From CAYTNY01 sp964439215 (GTDB lineage Bacteria > Oederibacteriota > PGYV01 > CAYTNY01): a DNA stretch of 19,642 nt. Both the position numbers and the translations under genes were made by a program. Positions 1 to 8,139 of the stretch are shown here, piece by piece (position 1 is the first letter of the stretch; each line of letters starts with the position of its first letter). The notes beneath the pieces are model-generated. The model searched no databases, was not told the DNA's origin, and saw only the letters and a program-made list of their open reading frames with translations. The DNA lies in contig CAYTNY010000040.1 in NCBI GenBank assembly GCA_964439215.1, positions 1 through 19,642 on the forward strand, read 5' to 3'.

Positions 1-56
1 AGCTTCCAAGCCGCCAAGCTTCCAAGCTTCCAAGCCGCCAAGCTTCCAAGCTTCCC
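1..56. repeat. 8-bp tandem repeat (minisatellite), truncated by window edge
   Basis: Seven consecutive 8-bp units are visible. With A = AGCTTCCA and B = AGCCGCCA the order is A B A A B A A', where A' ends in CCC instead of CCA. This makes a 24-bp higher-order unit (ABA) repeated twice. Four AAGCTT hexamers fall at the A junctions (16-21, 24-29, 40-45, 48-53). The array starts at the first base, so its true length is unknown. It lies 2 bp beyond the stop codon of the GGDEF gene and is not coding. It could be a spacer minisatellite or part of a longer dispersed repeat family. Confidence 0.85.
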
Positions 57-58
57 TT

Positions 59-2071
59 CTACTTCGGGCCCCTTACGCAGTTTCTTCCTTCTTTTTTCGC
101 GAGATAGAGGTAATCGTCGGCGTTTTTTATGAGTTCTCTTGAATCGCGGGCGTAATCGGGATACGCGGACACGCCTATGCTCATTGTTATGGCGCGCTGC
201 TCTTTGCCGTCCCCGCCTGTTAAATTTTCCGCGCAGTATATTCTGATTTCTTCCGCGATTTTCCGGGACTTATAGATGTCGTAGCCCGGCAGGACAAAGA
301 CAAACTCTTCACCTCCATACCTTGCGGCAAATGTGTTTTCATATTTTCCGGAAAACGCTTTAAACATTTCGGATGTTTTTATAAGCACCCGGTCCCCTTC
401 CTGATGCCCGAACGTATCATTGAAATTTTTAAAATGGTCTATGTCCGTGAGAAACAGGGAAACGAACGGTATCTCCCCTCTGTCCTTTTTTTCCATTTCC
501 CCGCGCAGTTTTTCCTGAAAAGTAAGATGGTTTGTCAGCCCGGTAAGCCCGTCCCGGGTGGCCTGCCTGTGTATTTTATCATACAGTTTGGCGTTTTCCA
601 GCAGCATTGCCACACGGGTCAGTATCATTTCCAGGGTCTTTATCTCAAGAACGCTGAACCCGAAGCCTTTTGCCTTATCAAGCTTCACGATCCCGGATAC
701 CGTATGAGTGTCGCCCAGGAGCCCCACGTAAAAACTGTCAACATCATCCCTTTTGAGATTTATTCTTATATTCTTTTCCTTTGCGTTTTCAATAACAGAA
801 CTTTTTCCGCTGTCAAAGACATATCTTAATATCTCGTCCGTTCTCACATCAAACCTTGCCCCTTTTATATTGCCCGGATAATTAAAGCTTTCCGTTATCT
901 CAAGAGTTCTGCCGCCGCTGTGCAGCTCCGCGATATATCCGCCGATTATGTCAAAACTTTTTATCTCTTCAAAAAAAGTTTTTATTAATTTTTCCCGTCC
1001 GCCCAGAAGATTTAATTTTTCATAAATATCAAATAATTTACTCACCCGCTGTTCGCGGACCGCTGTTTTCTGGTTTATCTCAAAAAGCTCCATTATTCCC
1101 GCGGTTTCTCTCGCGATTACCTCAAAACGTTTTTTCATTTCGCCGCTGTCAAACACGCCTTCTTCTTTAAAATCAGCGGCAATTGCGCCTATTGTTTTAT
1201 CCAGCACAACAGGAACTGTAACCGCGGAAGCTGACTCTGATTCTTTTTTATAATAAGGCAGTTTTATTCCTTTGACATCAAACGCGAAACATCCTCCTTT
1301 TTCAATCCCGGAACCTATTACTCCTTCGTTTAAACTGAAGCCGTAGTCTTCATTTATGCTTTCCTCTTCTTCGGAAACCGCCATTATAAGCTCAAAAGCC
1401 TTTTCATCTCCGTGTTTTTTCAGAAAAAACAGAACTGTTTTTGCCCCCGAGAACTCCCTGAACATGCGCAGCTGGTTTTTCAGCAGTTTATACGCGGTCA
1501 CATCAAAATCCCCGCTGTCTTTGCCGGAATCAATTCCTTCCGCGATAATTTTCTGCCTGATTCCTTTGTTTTCCCTTCGCGTGGCATACAAAACAAAACC
1601 CAGTGCGGCAAGCCCTCCGAACAAAGCGTATTCCGGCGGCTGAAACGCGTTCTGATGTTTTAAAAAAGAAAGAAATACCATCCCCAGCATAAAAAGTGAA
1701 TGCTTATAAAACTTCCGCCGCATAAGGACAAAAACAACAAAAAAAGGCGCCCATTTCAATTCAGATTCCGGCCCCCCTGTTATATTTGCCGCCGTCAGAT
1801 ATACTATAAAAACCAGGTATGCGGTTTTTATCTGAAAATTTTTATCCGCTTTACGCGTTCTGCGCTCAGTCAGATAAACATAGACAAAAAAAAGAATATA
1901 CATGGGGAGATAAAGCCGGATATCTGAACCCGCATCGGGATAAAATCCGGCTATATTAAGAAACATAACAAGAAAAAAGACGGCAGCAGCCGCATATTTT
2001 CTCCTGTCATTCAGGCCGCGGGCCCCGGCCTCTTCCCCGGAAGCAAAGCGGCGTTGATATTTTTTCGCCAT
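59..2071 (-). CDS. Membrane-anchored GAF-GGDEF diguanylate cyclase
   Basis: Predicted 670-aa enzyme that makes cyclic di-GMP from two GTP. The N-terminus has about six hydrophobic segments (about residues 25-170), followed by two GAF-like sensory regions (about 190-330 and 345-495) and a C-terminal GGDEF domain (about 505-668). The active-site motif is intact as GGEEF (586-590), preceded by the substrate-binding run LTDIDHFKNFNDTFGH. The inhibitory RxxD site expected just before the motif reads YENT, so classical product inhibition is probably missing. The ATG lies 3 bp after the stop codon of the STAS gene, so the two are likely translated from one message, and this is the last gene of the long operon before the repeat. 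The cyclase call is firm; the input signal is unknown. Confidence 0.93.
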   Translation of the reverse strand: MAKKYQRRFASGEEAGARGLNDRRKYAAAAVFFLVMFLNIAGFYPDAGSDIRLYLPMYILFFVYVYLTERRTRKADKNFQIKTAYLVFIVYLTAANITGGPESELKWAPFFVVFVLMRRKFYKHSLFMLGMVFLSFLKHQNAFQPPEYALFGGLAALGFVLYATRRENKGIRQKIIAEGIDSGKDSGDFDVTAYKLLKNQLRMFREFSGAKTVLFFLKKHGDEKAFELIMAVSEEEESINEDYGFSLNEGVIGSGIEKGGCFAFDVKGIKLPYYKKESESASAVTVPVVLDKTIGAIAADFKEEGVFDSGEMKKRFEVIARETAGIMELFEINQKTAVREQRVSKLFDIYEKLNLLGGREKLIKTFFEEIKSFDIIGGYIAELHSGGRTLEITESFNYPGNIKGARFDVRTDEILRYVFDSGKSSVIENAKEKNIRINLKRDDVDSFYVGLLGDTHTVSGIVKLDKAKGFGFSVLEIKTLEMILTRVAMLLENAKLYDKIHRQATRDGLTGLTNHLTFQEKLRGEMEKKDRGEIPFVSLFLTDIDHFKNFNDTFGHQEGDRVLIKTSEMFKAFSGKYENTFAARYGGEEFVFVLPGYDIYKSRKIAEEIRIYCAENLTGGDGKEQRAITMSIGVSAYPDYARDSRELIKNADDYLYLAKKEGRNCVRGPK

Positions 2072-2074
2072 AAT

Positions 2075-2419
2075 TTATTTGAACTTTTTTATTGCTTCAT
2101 CCACTGTTTTAAAATATTCCAGTATGTTGGTAAAATCCAGCAGTTCAAATATTTCAATTACTTCCTGTTTCATATCAACAAGCTTCAGATCGCCTTTGTT
2201 CTTTCTTATGTTTTTAATTTCACTTATAAATATCCCCCATCCCGCGGAGCTTATATAATCCACTTCCCCCAGATCTATGATTATTTTATAAACCCCTTTT
2301 TGTATCAGGTCGCCCATTGTTTTTTCAAGAAGAGAGGACGTCGTAGTGTCAATGTATCCGGCGCATTTTACTATCGTCACATCCCCTTTTGTTGACGTTG
2401 TAATATTCAGACCTTCCAT
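2075..2419 (-). CDS. STAS-domain anti-sigma factor antagonist
   Basis: A 114-aa single-domain protein of the SpoIIAA/RsbV family. In that family the dephosphorylated form binds an anti-sigma factor/kinase, and phosphorylation of a conserved Ser switches it off. The beta-strand KIIIDLGEVDYISSAG (45-60) carries the Ser57-Ser58 pair, with Ser58 the likely phosphorylation site. Length matches the family. The start is supported by an SD sequence, GGAGGTG (complement of 2425-2431). No anti-sigma kinase or PP2C phosphatase is in the window, so partners must be elsewhere. Its position directly ahead of a GGDEF gene suggests, by inference only, that both serve one signalling pathway. Family call is firm; the target is unknown. 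Confidence 0.92.
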   Translation of the reverse strand: MEGLNITTSTKGDVTIVKCAGYIDTTTSSLLEKTMGDLIQKGVYKIIIDLGEVDYISSAGWGIFISEIKNIRKNKGDLKLVDMKQEVIEIFELLDFTNILEYFKTVDEAIKKFK

Positions 2420-2442
2420 AGAAACACCTCCAAAATATGCAG

Positions 2443-2895
2443 TTATTTAAATTTTGTATAAACATAACCGAGGTTTTTTTTAAAACCCCTTTTCCACTCA
2501 TTAAGTATAGCATTTTTCATATCAGGATAAAACAGTATTTTACGGAATTTTTCCCTGCTTACATATTCCGATCCTTTTAAAACACCCTCCCTGTTTACCT
2601 TAGGCCTGCTGTTTTTAAAAAGCTCAACCCTGAAATAAACATTCAGTATATGCCTTTCGCCTCCGGGATATACGGTATCATGCATAAAAACAAGATTATG
2701 TATTTTTTTTATTTTCAGGCTCACTTCCTCCATAAATTCTCTTTTTAACGCCGCCGGTACTGTTTCACCGAACTCCTCGCCGCCGCCGGGAAGCAGCCAG
2801 TAAGACCTGCCCTTCTTCACATGATTCACAAGAAGAAGTTCATTTTTCTCATTAAGACAGAAACCGGCGGTCCGGATCCTTATGTTTTTCCTCAT
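2443..2895 (-). CDS. Nudix hydrolase
   Basis: A 150-aa Nudix-fold protein; the family hydrolyses nucleoside diphosphates linked to another group, using divalent metal. The Nudix box lies at 38-60: G38, E44, R52-E53, E56-E57 are all in place. The box's last Gly is Ser59 (EEVSL rather than EEVGL). The region before it (WLLPGGGEE) is typical. I chose the ATG at 2895, 13 bp after the ruvB stop codon, because AAGGGGAG lies just upstream; an in-frame extension up to 2952 would overlap ruvB and has a poorer ribosome-binding site. Substrate cannot be read from the sequence. A housekeeping role is likely given the ruvCAB operon setting. Confidence 0.9.
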   Translation of the reverse strand: MRKNIRIRTAGFCLNEKNELLLVNHVKKGRSYWLLPGGGEEFGETVPAALKREFMEEVSLKIKKIHNLVFMHDTVYPGGERHILNVYFRVELFKNSRPKVNREGVLKGSEYVSREKFRKILFYPDMKNAILNEWKRGFKKNLGYVYTKFK

Positions 2896-2908
2896 ACGCT
2901 CCCCTTTC

Positions 2909-3940
2909 TCAGAATAATTCATCCCCGCCGGGCATATTATATCTGAAGCCAAAATGCCTGTACGCTTTTTCCGTCGCCTTTCTGCCGGAAGGGGTTCTGT
3001 TTATAAATCCAATCTGTATCAGATAGGGCTCATAAACATCTTCAATAGTGCCCGGCTCTTCAGACACCGCCGCCGCAATCGTGTCAACGCCGACCGGCCC
3101 GCCGCCGAACTTATCTATTATTGTTGTTATTATTTTCTTATCCATATTATCAAGCCCCATACCGTCAATTTCAAGCATTTCAAGGGCTTTTGCCGCAGTA
3201 CCTGCATTTATTTTATTGTCAGCCTTAACCTGCACAAAATCCCTGACCCTTTTAAGCAGCCGGTTCGCCACTCTGGGCGTGCCCCGCGAGCGCCTTGCGA
3301 TCTCCAGGATGCCGTCTTTATCCGCTTCTATATTGAGAATTCCCGCCGAACGCCCGATTATTATGCACAGCGACTCAATATCATAAAAATCCACTCTGTG
3401 AACCGCGCCGAAACGGTCGCGCAGCGGCGCTGTCAGAAGCCCTGCCCGGGTTGTCGCGCCTATCAGTGTAAATTTCGGAAGATCTATACGGAATGTTTTT
3501 GCCGTGGGGCCTTTGCCGAGAACAATATCAAGAACCCCGTCCTCAAGCGCAGGATACATTATTTCCTCAACCGAACGGTTCAGCCTGTGTATTTCATCTA
3601 TAAACAGCACATCGTTTTCTTCAAGATTTGTTATTATTGCCGCCAGATCCCCGGCTTTTTCAATAACAGGCCCGGCAGTGACCCTTATATTCACTCCCAT
3701 TTCATTTGCTATTATATGCGAAAGTGTTGTTTTTCCCAGTCCCGGCGGCCCGCAGAAAAGTATATGCTCCGGAGTTTCATTCCTCTGTTTTGCCGCATCA
3801 ATAAATATTTTCAGTTTTTCTTTTACGCTTTCCTGCCCTATATAATCAGCCAGAAAAGCCGGCCTTAAGTTCTTTTCAAAACCGGAATCAGTCATCTCTT
3901 TTTCGCCGTTTATTATTCTTTTTTCGTTTTCGTTTTTCAT
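2909..3940 (-). CDS. ruvB: Holliday junction branch migration ATPase RuvB
   Basis: AAA+ motor that forms hexameric rings on DNA and drives branch migration of Holliday junctions with RuvA, during recombination and repair. Visible features in order: DYIGQ (32-36), Walker A GPPGLGKT (64-71), Walker B with DEIH (115-118), the long conserved segment with LPKFTLIGATTRAG and the PLRDRFG arginine-finger region, and a C-terminal winged helix ending GFRYNMP. Length (343 aa) is normal. Start ATG at 3940 is 13 bp after the ruvA stop; an alternative ATG at 3895 (MTDSG...) would better match the usual short N-terminus, and neither has a strong SD. Part of ruvC-ruvA-ruvB. Confidence 0.97.
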   Translation of the reverse strand: MKNENEKRIINGEKEMTDSGFEKNLRPAFLADYIGQESVKEKLKIFIDAAKQRNETPEHILFCGPPGLGKTTLSHIIANEMGVNIRVTAGPVIEKAGDLAAIITNLEENDVLFIDEIHRLNRSVEEIMYPALEDGVLDIVLGKGPTAKTFRIDLPKFTLIGATTRAGLLTAPLRDRFGAVHRVDFYDIESLCIIIGRSAGILNIEADKDGILEIARRSRGTPRVANRLLKRVRDFVQVKADNKINAGTAAKALEMLEIDGMGLDNMDKKIITTIIDKFGGGPVGVDTIAAAVSEEPGTIEDVYEPYLIQIGFINRTPSGRKATEKAYRHFGFRYNMPGGDELF

Positions 3941-3953
3941 TTTTTCATCCCGT

Positions 3954-4544
3954 TTATTGCGGCGCCAGATGTTTAAGCGCTTTTTTTATTATTTCTTTTT
4001 CTTCCATATTCCCGCCGCTTTCTTTTATCACTTCTTTCAAAGCGTCTCTGGCCTGCGAATAAGAAAACCCGAGCTTTTCAAGAGCCTCAATATAATCCCC
4101 TCCGGATATGATCCCTTCGGCGCTTTCGTCTCCGGCATCCATATTTTTGAATTTGTCCTTCAGCTCCACTATTATTCTTTCGGATTTTTTTCTGCCGAGA
4201 CCCGGTATTTTTGTAAGCAGATCCGGCTTTCCGGAAGCTATCGCGCTTTTCAAACGCTCCACCGTGATATTACTCAGTATATTTATGGCTGCCCTTGCGC
4301 CTATGCCGTTCACCCCCAAAAGCACCAGAAATATTTCTTTTTCCTCTCTCCGGGAAAAACCATACAGCTCCACCGCTGTTTCTCTTACCGCAAGATATGT
4401 AAAGATCCTTGCGTCCCCTGTCTTGTCCTTGAAAAAATCAAAAGTCGCCGTTGAGATGCGCATTCCGTACCCGGTTCCGCCGACATTTATCAAAAGATAA
4501 TTTTCCGAAACCTCTTCAACCGCGCCTTCAAGAAAATCTATCAT
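3954..4544 (-). CDS. ruvA: Holliday junction DNA helicase subunit RuvA
   Basis: Junction-binding tetramer subunit that targets RuvB to Holliday junctions. The 196-aa protein has the N-terminal OB-fold (about 1-62, starting MIDFLEGAV), two helix-hairpin-helix motifs (VNGIGARAA about 78-86 and IPGLGRKKS about 113-121), and a C-terminal domain (about 145-196) that contacts RuvB. The linker DAGDESAEGIISG is the usual variable flexible part. SD GGAGG lies 5 bp upstream of the ATG. It follows ruvC by 17 bp and precedes ruvB by 13 bp. Confidence 0.96.
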   Translation of the reverse strand: MIDFLEGAVEEVSENYLLINVGGTGYGMRISTATFDFFKDKTGDARIFTYLAVRETAVELYGFSRREEKEIFLVLLGVNGIGARAAINILSNITVERLKSAIASGKPDLLTKIPGLGRKKSERIIVELKDKFKNMDAGDESAEGIISGGDYIEALEKLGFSYSQARDALKEVIKESGGNMEEKEIIKKALKHLAPQ

Positions 4545-4561
4545 TGCGCCTCCGCGTCAGA

Positions 4562-5086
4562 TTATTTTATTTTTTTATTCCTTTCCGTTTTTCCCAAACT
4601 CCTGTGCAGCTCTTCCATCTTTGACGCGCTTGCGTGGCACACCGCAATAGCAAGCGCATCCGCCACATCATCAGGTTTCGGAACCTCCGGAATATTCAGC
4701 ATCAGTTTTATCATTGCCTGCATCTGGGCTTTTTCCGCCCTGCCGTTCCCGGTGAGGGATTTTTTTATCTGCAGCGGCATATATTCAACCGCTCTGATGC
4801 CGGCCCTTGCCGCCGCCAGCATAATAACGCCCCTTGCTTCCCCGACACTCATTGCCGTGGTTACGTTCCTGTTAAAAAAAAGTTTCTCTATGGCAAGCAC
4901 CCGGGGTTTGTGCCTTTTTATTATTTCTGTTATCTGCGCAAAAATATATTCAAGCCTGTCGGCCGGTTCAAGCTTCTTTGTTGTTTCAATAAGTCCGTAA
5001 TCAACAACAATAAGACGCCCGCCCTTTTTTTCCACGACGCCAAAACCTGTTCTCGCGGTGCCCGGATCAATCCCGAGTATTCTCAT
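4562..5086 (-). CDS. ruvC: Holliday junction resolvase RuvC
   Basis: Dimeric endonuclease that cuts Holliday junctions symmetrically, using metal ions held by four acidic residues. All four are visible: Asp7 (GIDPGT), Glu67 (AIEKLFF), Asp140 and Asp143 (PDDVADALAIA). Length (174 aa) is normal, with a Lys-rich C-terminus. The ATG is 7 bp after the alr stop codon, and its AGGTGA ribosome-binding site overlaps that TGA stop, so translation is likely coupled to alr. First of the contiguous ruvCAB trio. Confidence 0.96.
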   Translation of the reverse strand: MRILGIDPGTARTGFGVVEKKGGRLIVVDYGLIETTKKLEPADRLEYIFAQITEIIKRHKPRVLAIEKLFFNRNVTTAMSVGEARGVIMLAAARAGIRAVEYMPLQIKKSLTGNGRAEKAQMQAMIKLMLNIPEVPKPDDVADALAIAVCHASASKMEELHRSLGKTERNKKIK

Positions 5087-5093
5087 ATAAACA

Positions 5094-6206
5094 TCACCTG
5101 TAAACTCTTTCCACTCTGTCCGTTATGCCCGTAAGTATTTCATAAGGTATTGTCCCTGCTTTTTCCGCGATTTGTTCAACAGAGATCACAGCCTTTCCGC
5201 TTTTCCCGAACACAACCGCCCTGTCCCCGTTTTTTGTTTTTTCAGGAGCGCGCACCGCCGTCATATCCATGCATACGGCCCCCAGAACCGGAGCCTTTTT
5301 CCCTTTTATAAGAACATATCCTTTATTGCTCAGGGACCTGAAAAATCCATCGCCGTAGCCTATCCCCACAACCGCTATTGTCCGGACAGAAGGCGCCGTA
5401 TATTTTCCGCCGTAGCTTACTTTATCGCCTTTTTTTATTTTCCGGACCTGAATCACGGGCGCACTCAAAGACATTACCGGCTTTAATTTTATATCAAACC
5501 GGAAACCCCCGCCCGGATAACAGCCGTAAAGCATAATACCCGGCCTTACCGCGTCAAACCGGACCGATTCATATCTTGCGGCTGCCGCGGAATTCGCGGC
5601 ATGGTACATCGGCCCGTCCCCGAAGATTTTTTTCAGTTTTTCCAGTTCACGCGCCTGCTTAAGGGTTCTTGTATCGTTTTTTTTGTCCGCATCAGCAAAA
5701 TGAGTATAAATACCTTTCAGCCTTATACGGGGATTCATATCAACTGTCTTTTTTACCCGCAGCGCGTCGGTTAAAGATATTCCCAGCCGGTTCATTCCGG
5801 TATTGAATTTCAAATGTATATCGGCTTTTTTTCTGTTTTTTGCGCAGAACGCCGAGACATCTTTTAATTTTTCCGCGCAGTGAACAGATACGGCAAGATT
5901 GTTTCGCACAGCATCACTGATCTCATCTTTCCCCGCGCCGTTAAGTATAAGTATTCCTGTTTTTATCCCGTTCTTTCTCAGCTGTATTCCTTCGCTCATC
6001 CTTGCCGCGGCAAGGATATCCGCGCCGCATTCTTTTTCCAGAAAACGGGATATTTCAACAATCCCGTGTCCGTATGCGTTTGCTTTTATAACAGGTATAA
6101 TCTTTTTCTTTGTCTTTCTCTTTAAAGCCGTAAAATTATATTTAAGCGCCGCAAGATCTATTTCAGCAGCAGCTGTATTTGTTTTTTTAAAAAGCTCCCG
6201 CGGCAT
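5094..6206 (-). CDS. alr: Alanine racemase
   Basis: PLP-dependent fold-type III racemase that converts L-alanine to D-alanine for peptidoglycan precursors. With the start chosen here (370 aa) the PLP-binding lysine is Lys41 in PVIKANAYGHG and the catalytic tyrosine is Tyr265 in KVSYGGKYTA, close to the family numbering (Lys39/Tyr265 in Geobacillus). The barrel segment GMNRLGI and the C-terminal beta-domain with VCMDMT are also present. I chose the ATG at 6206 because AGGAGGGGGAA stands directly before it; a longer in-frame start at 6254 would add 16 non-conserved residues. The gene starts 20 bp inside the end of dnaB, so the two are probably coupled. Confidence 0.96.
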   Translation of the reverse strand: MPRELFKKTNTAAAEIDLAALKYNFTALKRKTKKKIIPVIKANAYGHGIVEISRFLEKECGADILAAARMSEGIQLRKNGIKTGILILNGAGKDEISDAVRNNLAVSVHCAEKLKDVSAFCAKNRKKADIHLKFNTGMNRLGISLTDALRVKKTVDMNPRIRLKGIYTHFADADKKNDTRTLKQARELEKLKKIFGDGPMYHAANSAAAARYESVRFDAVRPGIMLYGCYPGGGFRFDIKLKPVMSLSAPVIQVRKIKKGDKVSYGGKYTAPSVRTIAVVGIGYGDGFFRSLSNKGYVLIKGKKAPVLGAVCMDMTAVRAPEKTKNGDRAVVFGKSGKAVISVEQIAEKAGTIPYEILTGITDRVERVYR

Positions 6207-7647
6207 TTCCCCCTCCTGCCTCAGGTTCCTGCTCCTGTTCGGTGCGCTCTTCAAAAGCCGTCAGGTCCGGTATGAACCATACTTTCTGGCTGGCAACAGG
6301 GCCGTTCCTGTTCTTTTCAATTATGAGCCTGCACCGTCTGCCCTGCCGTTTTTCAACACCCGCATCATCAAAAACCGTGACATCCACGATCTCATTGTCT
6401 TCTCTGTGAATAAACATGACCATATCCGCATCCTGCTCTATGGCTCCCGATTCCCTCAGGTCAGACAGCTTCGGCGCCGGTGCTTTTTCCGCGGAACCGG
6501 CTCCCGGCCTTGTTCTGTCTCTTTTTTCGGATTCGCGGTTAAGCTGAGACAGAGCTATTACCGGAACATTTGCCTCTCTGGCAAGCGCTTTTAATGACCT
6601 GGATATGTTCGCTATCTGCTGTTCGCGCACTTTTATTGAAGGATCCGGCCTTACAAGCTGCATATAGTCAACTATTATCATATCAAGTTTTTTTCCGTCT
6701 TTTCTCAGCTGCGACATATAACTGCGGGTTTTGGCCCTCATTTCAAAAACCGTATTGTCTCCGGTATCTATACAGAAATTTGTGTCAGACAGCCGCCCCG
6801 CTGCTTCCATTATTTTTTCTTTTTCTTCTTTTGTGAGATATTTTCCCGTCCTTATTTTCTGAATATTTACTCTGGATCCTATGGCAAGAAGCCTTCTTAT
6901 CAGATCCTCCGCGCTCATTTCAAAACTGAACATAAGTATGTTTTTCCTCTTTCTTACGGAAAGTTTATGGGCTATATTCAGGACAAGAGAAGTCTTTCCC
7001 AGCGAGGGTCTTGCCGCGACAATAATGAGCTCCTGTTCTTTAAAGCCCGAAGTTGCCTCATCAATGTATTTATATCCGGTTTCCATGCCTATATATTTTT
7101 CAGGATTTGCCCCCATCTCCTGAATACGCTCATACACATTATGTATGAGTTCTTTCACAGTTGTCATTGTCCCGTGTTCTCTTTCGGCAATTCCGAATAT
7201 TTTATTTTCCGCTGTTTCTATTATATCAGAAGGCTCCCGGCTGCCGGTATAGGCATTTTCAATGATCTCGGTGGAAAGATCTATAAGTTTTCTCAGATTG
7301 GATTTTTCTTTTACAATTTCGGCATAATCTTCTATATGCGCGGCTGTGGGAACTATATCGGAAAGCATTGTTATATAGGAGGCGCCGCCCGCCGAATCCA
7401 GCAGTCCGGAAGAATTGAGCTCGTCAACAAGCGTAAGAGCATCAATTGCATCGCTCTTTTCGCTCAGTTTTTTCATTCCCGCGTAGATATTCCTGTGTTT
7501 GGGGTCGTAAAAATCTTCAGGTTCAATCAGGGACGCGATCACGTCAATGGAACGTCCGGTGCTGAGCAGTATGCTTCCAAGCAGCGATTGTTCCGCTTCG
7601 TTGTTCTGAGGCGGAACTTTGGCTGTTCTTAATTTATCATCAGCCAT
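6187..7647 (-). CDS. dnaB: Replicative DNA helicase DnaB
   Basis: Hexameric 5'-3' helicase of the replication fork. Visible: the N-terminal DnaG-interaction domain (PPQNNEAEQSLLGSILL, about 12-28), a linker, and the RecA-like motor with Walker A RPSLGKTS (213-220), Walker B IIVDYMQL (324-331, Asp327), the LSQLNR segment and LSDLRESGAIEQDAD (395-409). The C-terminal KNRNGP motif is present. Between LNRESEKR and LSDLRESG there is a Pro/Ala-rich stretch (about 377-393) longer than the usual short turn. No intein is present at the Walker site, a common site for DnaB inteins. The ATG is 6 bp after the rplI stop, with AAAGGAT overlapping it. 486 aa, slightly long because of this stretch and an acidic C-terminal tail. 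Confidence 0.97.
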   Translation of the reverse strand: MADDKLRTAKVPPQNNEAEQSLLGSILLSTGRSIDVIASLIEPEDFYDPKHRNIYAGMKKLSEKSDAIDALTLVDELNSSGLLDSAGGASYITMLSDIVPTAAHIEDYAEIVKEKSNLRKLIDLSTEIIENAYTGSREPSDIIETAENKIFGIAEREHGTMTTVKELIHNVYERIQEMGANPEKYIGMETGYKYIDEATSGFKEQELIIVAARPSLGKTSLVLNIAHKLSVRKRKNILMFSFEMSAEDLIRRLLAIGSRVNIQKIRTGKYLTKEEKEKIMEAAGRLSDTNFCIDTGDNTVFEMRAKTRSYMSQLRKDGKKLDMIIVDYMQLVRPDPSIKVREQQIANISRSLKALAREANVPVIALSQLNRESEKRDRTRPGAGSAEKAPAPKLSDLRESGAIEQDADMVMFIHREDNEIVDVTVFDDAGVEKRQGRRCRLIIEKNRNGPVASQKVWFIPDLTAFEERTEQEQEPEAGGGNAAGAF

Positions 7648-7653
7648 GGCGGT

Positions 7654-8139
7654 TTATCCTTTCGCTTCTTCTCCGTCTTCTTTCTTGTCATCTCCACCGT
7701 CCTTTACAACAGACAGTTTTATTTTCGTCTCAACATTATGCTTCAACACTATTTTAACATCAAAAACACCAAGCTCTTTTATGTGTTTATCCAGTTCAAC
7801 AGCGGATTTGTCTATTTCAAACCCCTGTTTCGCCAGTTCCGAGGCTATTTCCGCCTCCGTAACCGAACCAAAAAGCCGGTCATCTTCCGATGCGAGTTTC
7901 TTTATTGTTATCTGCGTATCTTTCATTTTATCAGCCGTTTCACGAAGACCTTCCGCTTCTTTTTCCGCCCGGGCCGCTTTTTTACTATACTGCTCGCGTA
8001 TCGCTTTCAGATTCTTTTCTGTAACAGGAACAGCTTTCTTCTGCGGCAGCAGATAATTCCTGGCATATCCGGGAGCAACCGTTATAACATCGCCCACTCT
8101 TCCGAGTTTTCTTACACTTTCTTTCAAAATCACTTCCAT
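7654..8139 (-). CDS. rplI: 50S ribosomal protein L9
   Basis: Large-subunit protein L9, made of two globular domains joined by a long helix. The N-terminal signature (GRVGDVITVAPGYARNYLLP, 13-32) and the C-domain motif DRLFGSVTEAEIA (87-99) are clear. At 161 aa it is about a dozen residues longer than typical because of an acidic/Lys tail (about 147-161). The SD GGGAGG sits inside the last codons of the upstream membrane-protein gene; the start overlaps that gene by 10 bp, indicating coupled translation. The rplI-dnaB adjacency is widespread in bacteria. Confidence 0.97.
   Translation of the reverse strand: MEVILKESVRKLGRVGDVITVAPGYARNYLLPQKKAVPVTEKNLKAIREQYSKKAARAEKEAEGLRETADKMKDTQITIKKLASEDDRLFGSVTEAEIASELAKQGFEIDKSAVELDKHIKELGVFDVKIVLKHNVETKIKLSVVKDGGDDKKEDGEEAKG

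Noticed and set aside
1..56. Start of a CRISPR array
   Set aside because: Units are 8 bp and contiguous, with no unique spacers between them.
2896..2952. Longer N-terminus of the Nudix protein overlapping ruvB
   Set aside because: The ATG at 2895 has a better ribosome-binding site and begins at the family's usual first strand.
2953..4500. Long plus-strand open frames opposite ruvA and ruvB
   Set aside because: They mirror strongly conserved genes on the other strand, have no family resemblance and no ribosome-binding sites; they are shadows.
6187..7647. Intein in dnaB
   Set aside because: Walker A and downstream motifs are continuous with normal spacing; the only extra piece is a short insertion without intein motifs.
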